Source: Skermanella pratensis
GTDB lineage: Bacteria; Pseudomonadota; Alphaproteobacteria; Azospirillales; Azospirillaceae
Direction of reading: 5' to 3'
DNA: 64,000 bases
Assembly: GCF_008843145.1 (NCBI RefSeq)
Contig: NZ_CP030265.1
Location: 975,001 to 1,039,000 of the forward strand
Program-made: the position numbers and the translations under genes
In this document: one piece after another, positions 10,418 through 17,820 of the stretch
Position numbering within the stretch: the stretch's first letter is position 1
Layout: every line of letters starts with the position of its first letter
The notes under the pieces: generated by a model
Seen by the model: the letters and a program-made list of their open reading frames with translations, nothing else
Told to the model about the DNA's origin: nothing
The model's database searches: none

Positions 10418-10897
10418 TTACGACCGGCCCGTCTCCGGCGTCACGTCGATCGTCCGGGCGGTGGCGCCGTCGTCCTGGCCGCCGGCCGGCTGCTGGATCG
10501 CGATGGTCCGCACCTTAGGCTCCGGGATCGGGCGCTTCAGGTCGATGTGCAGCAGCCCGTTGTCCAGGGTGGCCCCGACCACGTCGATCCCCTCCGCCAG
10601 GACGAAGCTGCGCTGGAATTGGCGCGCCGCGATGCCGCGATGAAGATATATGCGAGACTTGTCGTCGGTCTGGCGGCCCCGGATGACAAGCTGGTTGTCC
10701 TCGGTCTGGACAGTCAGGTCGTCCATGGTGAAGCCCGCCACCGCCAGCGTGATGCGCAGGCCGTCCTCGCCGATCTGTTCGATGTTGTAAGGCGGATATC
10801 CCTCCGCCGAGTTCTTCGAGATCCGGTCGAGCGTCCGCTCGAACTGGTCGAAACCCAGCAGAAGCGGGCTGTTGAACAGGGACAATCGTGTCGTCAC
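10418..10897 (-). CDS. Small heat-shock protein, Hsp20/IbpA type
   Basis: ATP-independent holdase chaperone with an alpha-crystallin domain. I chose the GTG at 10897 because it lies 7-8 bases after a strong GGAGGAGG site and gives the typical N-terminus MTTRLSLFNSPLLLGFDQFERTLDRI. The alpha-crystallin domain covers about residues 35-130 (YPPYNIEQ, ITLAVAGF, LVIRGRQ, YLHRGIAARQFQRSFVL, GLLHIDLKRPIPE). The protein is 159 residues. A sigma32-like promoter lies about 90 bases upstream and the leader can fold over the ribosome site, so control by heat at both levels is likely. Confidence 0.93.
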   Translation of the reverse strand: MTTRLSLFNSPLLLGFDQFERTLDRISKNSAEGYPPYNIEQIGEDGLRITLAVAGFTMDDLTVQTEDNQLVIRGRQTDDKSRIYLHRGIAARQFQRSFVLAEGIDVVGATLDNGLLHIDLKRPIPEPKVRTIAIQQPAGGQDDGATARTIDVTPETGRS

Positions 10898-10978
10898 GCG
10901 GCATCCTCCTCCAGCGAGCGAGTAGCTATGCGGGCCCGGAACCGGCACCCCGGCGGCAGCCCCGGTCGGCGCTGCCCT
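10898..10978 (-). promoter_or_regulatory. Possible RNA thermometer leader (ROSE-like) of hsp20
   Basis: The predicted leader is about 80 nucleotides and G+C-rich. Just before the start, CUACUC can pair with GAGGAG of the ribosome site across the loop GCUCGCUG, with one mismatch, and UCGCU sits directly before the GGAGG. Length and placement fit ROSE elements that precede alphaproteobacterial hsp20 genes. The fold was drawn by eye only. Confidence 0.4.
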
Positions 10979-10984
10979 ATCCCT

Positions 10985-11013
10985 AGATGGGGAATCCGCC
11001 ACCGCTGGGCAAG
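10985..11013 (-). promoter_or_regulatory. Sigma32-type heat-shock promoter of hsp20
   Basis: On the minus strand CTTGCC (11013-11008) and CCCCATCT (10992-10985) are separated by 15 bases. The -10 part matches the sigma32 consensus CCCCATnT perfectly and the -35 part matches CTTGAA at four of six. Transcription would start near 10978. Confidence 0.6.
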
Positions 11014-11111
11014 GCTGCCCTGCGTCGCGCCGAACTCATGCGCATCATCCTTTAAAAACAGATGACGCGCGGCTATGGTGGCCGCTCCCGGAAGGCACGA
11101 GAGTTATAGCA

Positions 11112-12425
11112 GTGACATCTCCGACCACCAATACGCCGACCTCCACCATGTCCGCCGCCCCGACCGCGACCGCGGCCGGCGAAGGGCAGCCCGGCGACCA
11201 GCAGGGTAGCGTGATGCAGCGGCTGAACACCTACCGTTCCGGTCCCGACGAGCACGGGCATTTCGGCATCTATGGCGGACGCTTCGTCGCCGAGACGCTG
11301 ATGCCCCTGATCCTGGAGGTCGAGCAGGCCTATAACGCCGCCAAGGTCGACCCCGCCTTCAAGGCGGAGCTGCGCCACTACCTGACCCACTATGTCGGCC
11401 GCCCCAGCCCGCTGTACCTCGCCGAGCGGCTGACCGCGCGGTTCGGCGGCGCCAAGGTCTATTTCAAGCGGGACGAGCTGAACCACACCGGCGCCCACAA
11501 GATCAACAACTGCATGGGCCAGATCCTGCTGGCCAAGCGGATGGGCAAGCGGCGCATCATCGCGGAGACCGGGGCCGGCCAGCACGGCGTCGCGACCGCT
11601 ACGGTCTGCGCCCTGTTCGATCTGCCCTGCACGATCTACATGGGCGAGACCGACATCGAGCGGCAGAAGCCCAACGTCTTCCGGATGAAGCTGCTGGGGG
11701 CGGAGGTCAAGCCGGTCAGTTCCGGCTCGCGCACCCTCAAGGACGCCATGAACGAGGCGCTCCGCGACTGGGTGACCAACGTCGAGGACACCTTCTACAT
11801 CATCGGCACCGTCGCCGGCCCGCACCCCTATCCGGCCATGGTGCGCGACTTCCAGTCCGTCATCGGGGAGGAGGTGCGCGAGCAGATGATCGCCGCCGAG
11901 GGGCGGCTGCCCGACAGCCTGGTCGCCTGCATCGGCGGCGGGTCCAACGCCATGGGCCTGTTCTACCCGTTCCTGGACGAGCCGACCGTCCGCATGGTCG
12001 CGGTCGAGGCCGCCGGCCACGGCATCGAGACCGGGGCCCACGCCGCCTCGCTGACCGGCGGGCGTCCCGGCGTGCTGCACGGCAACCGCACATACCTGCT
12101 CCAGAGCGAGGACGGCCAGATCACCGAGGGCCACTCGATCTCGGCGGGCCTCGACTATCCCGGCATCGGGCCGGAGCATTCCTGGCTGCACGACGTCGGC
12201 CGGGTCGAGTACATCTCGGCCACCGACAACGAGGCGCTGGACGCGTTCCAGATGTGCTCGCGCCTGGAAGGCATCATCCCGGCGCTGGAACCGTCCCACG
12301 CGCTGGCCGCCGTCACCAAGCTGGCGCCGACCCTGCCCAAGGATCACCTGCTGGTGATGAACCTGTGCGGCCGGGGCGACAAGGACATCTTCACCGTGGC
12401 GGACGCCCTGGGGGTCAAGATATGA
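11112..12425 (+). CDS. trpB: Tryptophan synthase beta chain
   Basis: PLP enzyme making L-tryptophan from indole and serine in the alpha2beta2 complex. The PLP lysine lies in HTGAHKINN (residue 130 from this start), followed by [14 protein letters not shown] and the phosphate-binding GGGSNAMG. The GTG at 11112 has GAGAG eight bases upstream and gives 437 residues, with an N-terminal extension of about 35 residues; ATG at 11148 or 11214 are alternatives. Its stop overlaps trpA in ATGA, so the two subunits are translationally coupled. No leader peptide or attenuator was seen. trpF is not adjacent in this window. Confidence 0.96.
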   Translation: MTSPTTNTPTSTMSAAPTATAAGEGQPGDQQGSVMQRLNTYRSGPDEHGHFGIYGGRFVAETLMPLILEVEQAYNAAKVDPAFKAELRHYLTHYVGRPSPLYLAERLTARFGGAKVYFKRDELNHTGAHKINNCMGQILLAKRMGKRRIIAETGAGQHGVATATVCALFDLPCTIYMGETDIERQKPNVFRMKLLGAEVKPVSSGSRTLKDAMNEALRDWVTNVEDTFYIIGTVAGPHPYPAMVRDFQSVIGEEVREQMIAAEGRLPDSLVACIGGGSNAMGLFYPFLDEPTVRMVAVEAAGHGIETGAHAASLTGGRPGVLHGNRTYLLQSEDGQITEGHSISAGLDYPGIGPEHSWLHDVGRVEYISATDNEALDAFQMCSRLEGIIPALEPSHALAAVTKLAPTLPKDHLLVMNLCGRGDKDIFTVADALGVKI

Positions 12426-13345
12426 GCGCTGCCATCGACCATGGCGACACCGCGGCGGCCGTGGCCGCCCAATCCGGCCAAGCTCTTTCCGGCCAGGCTC
12501 ATTCCAGCCGCGCGGCCGACAGCGGGCGGCTCGCCGCCCGGTTCGAGACCCTGAAGCGCGAGGGGCGCGGCGGGCTGGTGACCTTCGTCAGCGCCGGCGA
12601 TCCCGACTACGCCACCAGCCTCAAGCTGGTCCAGGGCCTGCCGGGCGCCGGCGCCGACGTGATCGAGCTGGGCATGCCCTTCACCGATCCCATGGCCGAC
12701 GGCCCGTCGATCCAGGCCTCGTCCCTGCGGGCGCTCAAGGCCGGCATGACCCTGCGCGGCACGCTGCGGCTGGTGGAGGAATTCCGCCTGACCGACGCCG
12801 AGACGCCGATCATCCTGATGGGCTATTACAATCCCATCTACGCCTACGGCGTCGAGCGCTTCCTGACCGACGCGCGGGCCGCCGGCGTGGACGGCCTGAT
12901 CGTGGTCGACCTGCCGCCGGAAGAGGACGTCGAGCTATGCCTGCCGGCGCTGGCCTCCGGCGTCAACTTCATCCGGCTGGCGACCCCGACGACCGACGAC
13001 CGGCGCCTTCCGACCGTGCTGGCGAACACCAGCGGCTTCATCTACTACGTCTCGATCGCCGGCATCACCGGCGCGGGCGCCGCCACCGACGAGGCGATCT
13101 CCGCCGCCGTCGAACGGCTGCGCCGCCATACCGACCTGCCGGTGGCCGTGGGCTTCGGCATCACCACGCCGGCAGCCGCCGCCTCCGTCGCCCGGCTCGC
13201 CGACGCGGCCGTGGTCGGGTCGGCCATCGTCAACCGCATCGCCGCCAACCTGGACGAGAACGGCTCGCCCGCTCCCGGACTGGTCGACGACGTACTGGCC
13301 TTCGTGCGAACCCTGTCCGACGGCGTCCGCGCCGCGCGCGGCTGA
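12422..13345 (+). CDS. trpA: Tryptophan synthase alpha chain
   Basis: Cleaves indole-3-glycerol phosphate to indole, which is channelled to TrpB. The ATG at 12422 overlaps the trpB stop. Family motifs are [26 protein letters not shown] (catalytic glutamate/aspartate region), [21 protein letters not shown] and GFGITTP with [10 protein letters not shown] near the end. The 307-residue length includes an N-terminal extension of about 35 residues before the TIM barrel. A 128-base gap rich in short CTCCA-type repeats separates it from accD. Confidence 0.96.
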   Translation: MSAAIDHGDTAAAVAAQSGQALSGQAHSSRAADSGRLAARFETLKREGRGGLVTFVSAGDPDYATSLKLVQGLPGAGADVIELGMPFTDPMADGPSIQASSLRALKAGMTLRGTLRLVEEFRLTDAETPIILMGYYNPIYAYGVERFLTDARAAGVDGLIVVDLPPEEDVELCLPALASGVNFIRLATPTTDDRRLPTVLANTSGFIYYVSIAGITGAGAATDEAISAAVERLRRHTDLPVAVGFGITTPAAAASVARLADAAVVGSAIVNRIAANLDENGSPAPGLVDDVLAFVRTLSDGVRAARG

Positions 13346-13473
13346 CCTCGGGGCTTCCGCCTCCAGGTACGCTTTCCAGGCAAGCTTCCCAGGGACCGGC
13401 CCTCAAGCACCCAGCCTCCCGAGCAATCCGCCTCCAAGCATTCAGCCTCCACGAACGGCGAAGACCCCGAACC

Positions 13474-14532
13474 ATGAACTGGCTTACCAATTTCGTCCGC
13501 CCCAAGATCCGCGCGCTCTACACCAAGAAGGAGGTGCCGGACAATCTCTGGCACAAGTGCGCCAACTGCGAGGCGATGATCTTCCACCGCGACCTGGAAG
13601 AGAACCTCCACGTCTGCCAGCACTGCGGCTTCCACATGCGCCTGGATGCCGACAAGCGGCTGAAGACGCTGTTCGACGACGACGACTACCAGGTCATCGA
13701 ACTGCCCAAGGTGCCGGTCGATCCGCTGCGCTTCCGCGACCAGAAGCGCTACACCGACCGCCTGAAGGAAGCCCAGGCCAAGACCGGCAAGAGCGACGCG
13801 ATCCAGGTCGCCCACGGTAGGATGGGCGGCATTCCGACCGTCATCGCCGCCTTCGACTTCGGCTTCATGGGCGGTTCCATGGGGATCGCGGTGGGCGAGG
13901 GGCTGCTGGCCGCGGCGCGGCTCGCCGTCCTCCAGGAGGCGCCGCTGGTCGTGGTGCCGTCCTCCGGCGGCGCCCGCATGCAGGAGGGCATCCTGTCGCT
14001 GATGCAGATGCCGCGCAGCACCATCGCGGTTCAGATGGTGAAGGAGGCGGGGCTTCCCTACGTCGTCGTCCTGACCGACCCGACCACCGGCGGCGTCACG
14101 GCCTCCTTCGCGATGCTGGGCGACCTGCACATCGCCGAGAAGGGCGCGCAGATCGGCTTCGCCGGCGCCCGCGTGATCGAGGACACCATCCGCGAGACCC
14201 TGCCCGAAGGGTTCCAGCGGTCCGAATACCTGATGGAACACGGCATGGTGGACATGGTCGTCCACCGCAAGGACCTCAGGGCCACGCTGATCCGGGTGCT
14301 CGACCTGCTCGTCCGGCCCGGTCCTTCCGCCGAGATCGTCCCCCTGCCGAAGCCGGAGGCCGAGGCGCCCGCCGCGGCGAAGGCAGCCCCGACCGAGGCC
14401 GAGCCGGTGGACGCGGTCGAGCCCGAACCGGCGGCCCCGGCGCCGGCGCAACCCCAGAGCGGTGAGACAGTTGAGCCAGTCCCCAGCGGCGCCGCAGCCG
14501 CCGTCACCCCCGGCGATCGTCCCGAGCGGTGA
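13474..14532 (+). CDS. accD: Acetyl-CoA carboxylase carboxyltransferase subunit beta
   Basis: Beta subunit of the carboxyltransferase that makes malonyl-CoA for fatty-acid synthesis. An N-terminal four-cysteine zinc finger (C29, C32, C48, C51) precedes the crotonase-like domain with GGSMGIAVGEG, PSSGGARMQEG and DPTTGGVTASFAMLGD. The last 60 residues form an alanine/proline/glutamate-rich tail that is longer than in enterobacterial AccD. The tail overlaps the folC start by 71 bases. The accD-folC order downstream of trpA is common in proteobacteria. Confidence 0.95.
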   Translation: MNWLTNFVRPKIRALYTKKEVPDNLWHKCANCEAMIFHRDLEENLHVCQHCGFHMRLDADKRLKTLFDDDDYQVIELPKVPVDPLRFRDQKRYTDRLKEAQAKTGKSDAIQVAHGRMGGIPTVIAAFDFGFMGGSMGIAVGEGLLAAARLAVLQEAPLVVVPSSGGARMQEGILSLMQMPRSTIAVQMVKEAGLPYVVVLTDPTTGGVTASFAMLGDLHIAEKGAQIGFAGARVIEDTIRETLPEGFQRSEYLMEHGMVDMVVHRKDLRATLIRVLDLLVRPGPSAEIVPLPKPEAEAPAAAKAAPTEAEPVDAVEPEPAAPAPAQPQSGETVEPVPSGAAAAVTPGDRPER

Positions 14533-15838
14533 GCGTGCCGACCCGGTCCTGGACCGGCTGAAGCACCTTCACCCCAAGGTCATCGACCTGTCGCTCGGCC
14601 GGACCGTCCGGATGCTGGAAGCCGTCGGCAGCCCGCACTTGCGGCTGCCGCCGGTGGTCCATGTGGCGGGCACCAACGGCAAGGGATCGACCATCGCCTT
14701 CCTGCGGGCCTTCCTGGAGGCGGCGGGTCGGCGCGTCCATGTCTATACCTCGCCCCATCTGGTGCGTTTCCACGAGCGCATCCGGCTGGCCGGAGAGCTG
14801 ATCGACGACGACCACCTCGCCGCCACCCTGGAAGAATGCGAGACGGCGAACCGGGGCGAGCCGATCACCTATTTCGAGATCACGACCGCCGCCGCGATGC
14901 TGGCCTTCTCCCGCGTGCCGGCCGACGTGCTCCTGCTGGAGACCGGCCTGGGCGGGCGGCTCGACAGCACCAACGTGATCGACCGCCCGGCGGTCACGGC
15001 GCTGACCCGCATCTCCTACGACCACATGCAGTTCCTCGGGCCGACCCTGTCCGCCATCGCGGGGGAGAAGGCCGGCATCATGAAGCCGGGCGTTCCCGCC
15101 GTCGTTGCGCCGCAGCCGGCGGAGGAGGCCATGGCGGTCTTCCGCGCCCGCGCCGCCGCGATCGGCGCCCCGCTCCATGCGGCGGGGGAGGACTGGACGG
15201 TCGCGCCGGTGGCGGACGGCTCGGGGGACGGCTTCCGGTTCGACAGTCCGTCCCGCGGCGCCGACCTGCCGCTGCCGGTCCTGCCGGGCGCCCACCAGAT
15301 CGTCAACGCCGGGGTTGCGCTGGCTTGCCTGGACCATCTGCCCGGCCCCCGGGTGCCCGACGCGGCGGTGGTGCGCGGCTTGGCGGAAGTCTCGTGGCCG
15401 GGCCGGCTCCAGCGGCTGACCCGCGGTCCCCTGGTGGACCGGCTGCCCCCGGGATGGGAGCTCTGGCTGGACGGCGGGCATAACGACTCCGCCGGCGAGG
15501 TGCTGGGCGCCCAGGCCGCCCGCTGGTCTGCGGCGGACGGACTGCCGCTGACCCTGATCTTCGGCATGCTGGCGACCAAGGAGCCGGCCGACTTCCTGCG
15601 GCCGCTCGCCCCCCATGCGCCGCTGCTCCGGGCGGTCGCCGTGCCCGGCGAGGAAGCCTCCCTCCCGCCGGAGGCCGCGGCGGAGGCGGCGCGCGCTGCC
15701 GGCATCGCCGACGCCGAACCGGCCGCCGGCGTGGAAGCGGCCCTGGCCGGGATCATGGCGCGCGCCGCCGGTCCGACCCGCGTAATGATCTGCGGCTCCC
15801 TCTATCTCGCCGGCGCGGTCCTCGCCCGCCACGGTTGA
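14462..15838 (+). CDS. folC: Bifunctional folylpolyglutamate synthase / dihydrofolate synthase
   Basis: Adds glutamate to dihydropteroate and folates. The P-loop HVAGTNGKGSTIAFL lies near residue 68, followed by YTSPHLVRFHERIR, LLETGLGGRLDSTN, the KAGIMKPG segment and the C-terminal WLDGGHNDSAG. The ORF opens with GTG at 14462; TTG at 14471 is the alternative. Either start lies inside accD, giving a 60-70 base overlap and suggesting coupled translation. About 458 residues, normal for the family. The second palindromic repeat follows the stop. Confidence 0.93.
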   Translation: MRQLSQSPAAPQPPSPPAIVPSGERADPVLDRLKHLHPKVIDLSLGRTVRMLEAVGSPHLRLPPVVHVAGTNGKGSTIAFLRAFLEAAGRRVHVYTSPHLVRFHERIRLAGELIDDDHLAATLEECETANRGEPITYFEITTAAAMLAFSRVPADVLLLETGLGGRLDSTNVIDRPAVTALTRISYDHMQFLGPTLSAIAGEKAGIMKPGVPAVVAPQPAEEAMAVFRARAAAIGAPLHAAGEDWTVAPVADGSGDGFRFDSPSRGADLPLPVLPGAHQIVNAGVALACLDHLPGPRVPDAAVVRGLAEVSWPGRLQRLTRGPLVDRLPPGWELWLDGGHNDSAGEVLGAQAARWSAADGLPLTLIFGMLATKEPADFLRPLAPHAPLLRAVAVPGEEASLPPEAAAEAARAAGIADAEPAAGVEAALAGIMARAAGPTRVMICGSLYLAGAVLARHG

Positions 15839-15854
15839 GCAAGCGGCGGCCAGC

Positions 15855-15946
15855 CGTAGGTCGGCCTTCGCCCGTCAGGGCGAACGCCGACACATTGCAT
15901 CGACTCTCCGGCCACACTGTCGGCCTTCGGCCGAGGCCGACCTACG
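15855..15946. repeat. Palindromic intergenic repeat, copy 2
   Basis: A 92-base element with the same 13-base perfect terminal arms as 7913-8010 and the same TTCGCCC/GGGCGAA inner hairpin. The other inner hairpin is TCGGCC/GGCCGA. It begins 17 bases after folC. Differences between the copies lie mostly in the loop between the two inner hairpins. Confidence 0.85.
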
Positions 15947-16047
15947 TCCAAATAAGCGATTGGTGAACCCGTTCACTGCGCGGCGCCGCCGCCCCGGATA
16001 GCTTCCCCTCCCATGCACAGGCCAACGCCCCGCCATGGAGACCGGAC

Positions 16048-16722
16048 ATGAACAGCGCCTTCGCCCGCCGCCTCGCCGCCACCGCCGCCGTCCTGCTCGC
16101 CCCGGCCCTGGCTTCGCCGGGCCACGCCGCCGATGTGCGGATGTTCGACCGCCCGCCCACCGTTTCCGAGGTCCAGGAGCTGCTGAGCGCCCCGGCGCCG
16201 CGCTACCGCAGCATCGAGATCGTCGGCGCCGCCGGCAAGGCCGCCCAGAACGCTGCCCCCGCGCCGGCCCCCGCCGCCTACACGGCTCCGGCCCCCGCAC
16301 AGCAGGTCGTCCCGGCCGTCGCCGAAGCCCCCGTACCCCGCGCCGAGGTCGCCGCGGCCCCGCCGGTCCCGCCGGTCCCCGAGGTGGACGAGAAGGCCTT
16401 CGGTTTCCGCATCAACTTCGCCTTCGATTCCGCCGTCATCCCGGCCGAATCCTTCGATTACATCGACACGGTCGGGCAGGTCCTGCGCGACGCGCCGGAT
16501 ATCTCCATCAAGGTCGAAGGGCATACCGACGCGTCCGGCAGCGACGCCTACAACCAGGCCCTTTCGGAGAAGCGGGCCCGCGCCGTCGCCGAGTACCTGG
16601 TCGGCAAGCACCGGATCGCCGGCTCCCGCATCCGGGCCGTCGGAATGGGCGAGGGCCACCCCCTCATGGAAAACCCGCTCGACAAGCTGAACCGCCGCGT
16701 CCAGTTCGCCCGCGTGAACTGA
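16048..16722 (+). CDS. OmpA-family cell-wall-binding protein
   Basis: Exported protein of 224 residues. A signal peptide ends near LASPGHAAD. An alanine/proline-rich linker (about residues 65-110) leads to an OmpA C-terminal domain (about 115-224) with FGFRINFAFDSAVIP, VEGHTDASGSD and the LSEKRARAVAEYL helix. The aspartate and arginine that bind diaminopimelate in this family are present. There is no beta-barrel domain, so it is probably a periplasmic or peptidoglycan-associated protein. It is followed by two DUF4399 genes in the same direction, so a shared envelope role is possible. Confidence 0.85.
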   Translation: MNSAFARRLAATAAVLLAPALASPGHAADVRMFDRPPTVSEVQELLSAPAPRYRSIEIVGAAGKAAQNAAPAPAPAAYTAPAPAQQVVPAVAEAPVPRAEVAAAPPVPPVPEVDEKAFGFRINFAFDSAVIPAESFDYIDTVGQVLRDAPDISIKVEGHTDASGSDAYNQALSEKRARAVAEYLVGKHRIAGSRIRAVGMGEGHPLMENPLDKLNRRVQFARVN

Positions 16723-16854
16723 GATACCCGACCGGGCAGGATCGCCCTATCCAGAAGACTCCCGACCCCAAGGGCATTTTAACTTTGTTGGATCCTGTCC
16801 GACAATCGGCCCAGCGCCCGCAAGGATCGACAAGAAGCCGCCGCAGGAGTTGAA

Positions 16855-17355
16855 ATGATCAATCGAGCTGCCGCACTCCTTCTCGCCTGCGCCGCCGCGG
16901 GACCCGCCTTGGCCCAGGATGCCGGCCACGGTGCCGGCCATCACGACGCAGCACCCTCCGCCCAGCCCGCCGCCGCCCAGCCCGCCGCGCCGGCGCAGCG
17001 GATGACGGCTCCCAGGGACGCCCGCGCCTACATCATCTGGCCGCCCAACGGCGCCGTGATCGAGGGCGGCAAGCTGTGGGTCCGGATGGGGCTTCAGAAT
17101 TTCGGCGTGGCGCCCGCCGGCGTGCGGCGGGAGAATACCGGACACCATCACCTGATCATCGATCGGGACCTGCCGCCGCTCGACGAGCCCATTCCCAACG
17201 ACCGCAACCACCTTCATTTCGGCGGCGGCCAGACCGAGGCCCGACTGGAGCTTCCGCCGGGCCAGCACACGCTCCAGACGCTGCTGGGCGATGCCGACCA
17301 CGTGCCGCACGACCCGCCGGTGACGTCCAACAGGATCACGATCACGGTACGCTGA
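16855..17355 (+). CDS. DUF4399 exported protein, paralogue 1
   Basis: A 166-residue protein with a signal peptide ending at ALAQD, a His/Ala-rich linker, and a DUF4399 domain from about residue 55. The domain contains LWVRMGLQNFGVAPAG, NTGHHHLIIDRDLPPLDEP, the NDRNHLHFGGGQTE motif and DHVPHDPPVTS. The repeated histidine clusters look able to bind a metal (inference). An extra GHGAGHH stretch occurs in the linker. The gene is directly followed by a second copy of the same domain. Function of the family is unknown. Confidence 0.82.
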   Translation: MINRAAALLLACAAAGPALAQDAGHGAGHHDAAPSAQPAAAQPAAPAQRMTAPRDARAYIIWPPNGAVIEGGKLWVRMGLQNFGVAPAGVRRENTGHHHLIIDRDLPPLDEPIPNDRNHLHFGGGQTEARLELPPGQHTLQTLLGDADHVPHDPPVTSNRITITVR

Positions 17356-17373
17356 AAACCGGAAAGGCTCGCC

Positions 17374-17820
17374 ATGAGATCGAACGCCCTGGTCGCCGGC
17401 CTCGCCGCAGGACTGGTTTCCCTCATCGCCGTCACGGCCACGGTCACCGGCGCCACCGCCGCCGAGCGCCGGCCGGCGCCGAAGGACGCCTACGCCTATA
17501 TCGGCTGGCCCAACGACGGCGAGGTCGTGACCGGCCGCTTCAAGGTCTGGCTCGGCCTGCGCAACTTCGGGGTGGCGCCCTCGGGCATCGACCGCCCCAA
17601 CACCGGGCACCATCACCTGATCATCGACCGGGACCTGCCGCCGCTCGACGAACCGATCCCGAACGACCGGAACCACATCCATCTCGGCGGCGGACAGACG
17701 GAGACCTTCCTGGAACTGCCGCCCGGGCGCCACACCATCCAGCTCCTCATGGGCGATTTCGACCACGTGCCGCACGACCCGCCGGTGACTTCCAAGCGGA
17801 TCACCATCACGGTCCGCTGA
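17374..17820 (+). CDS. DUF4399 exported protein, paralogue 2
   Basis: A 148-residue paralogue of the preceding gene, starting 18 bases after it. It has a signal peptide ending near ATAAE and the same NTGHHHLIIDRDLPPLDEP, NDRNHIHLGGGQTE and DHVPHDPPVTSKRITITVR blocks. The His-rich linker of copy 1 is absent. Long identical blocks show a tandem duplication. Its stop overlaps the convergent cyclase gene by 14 bases. Confidence 0.82.
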   Translation: MRSNALVAGLAAGLVSLIAVTATVTGATAAERRPAPKDAYAYIGWPNDGEVVTGRFKVWLGLRNFGVAPSGIDRPNTGHHHLIIDRDLPPLDEPIPNDRNHIHLGGGQTETFLELPPGRHTIQLLMGDFDHVPHDPPVTSKRITITVR

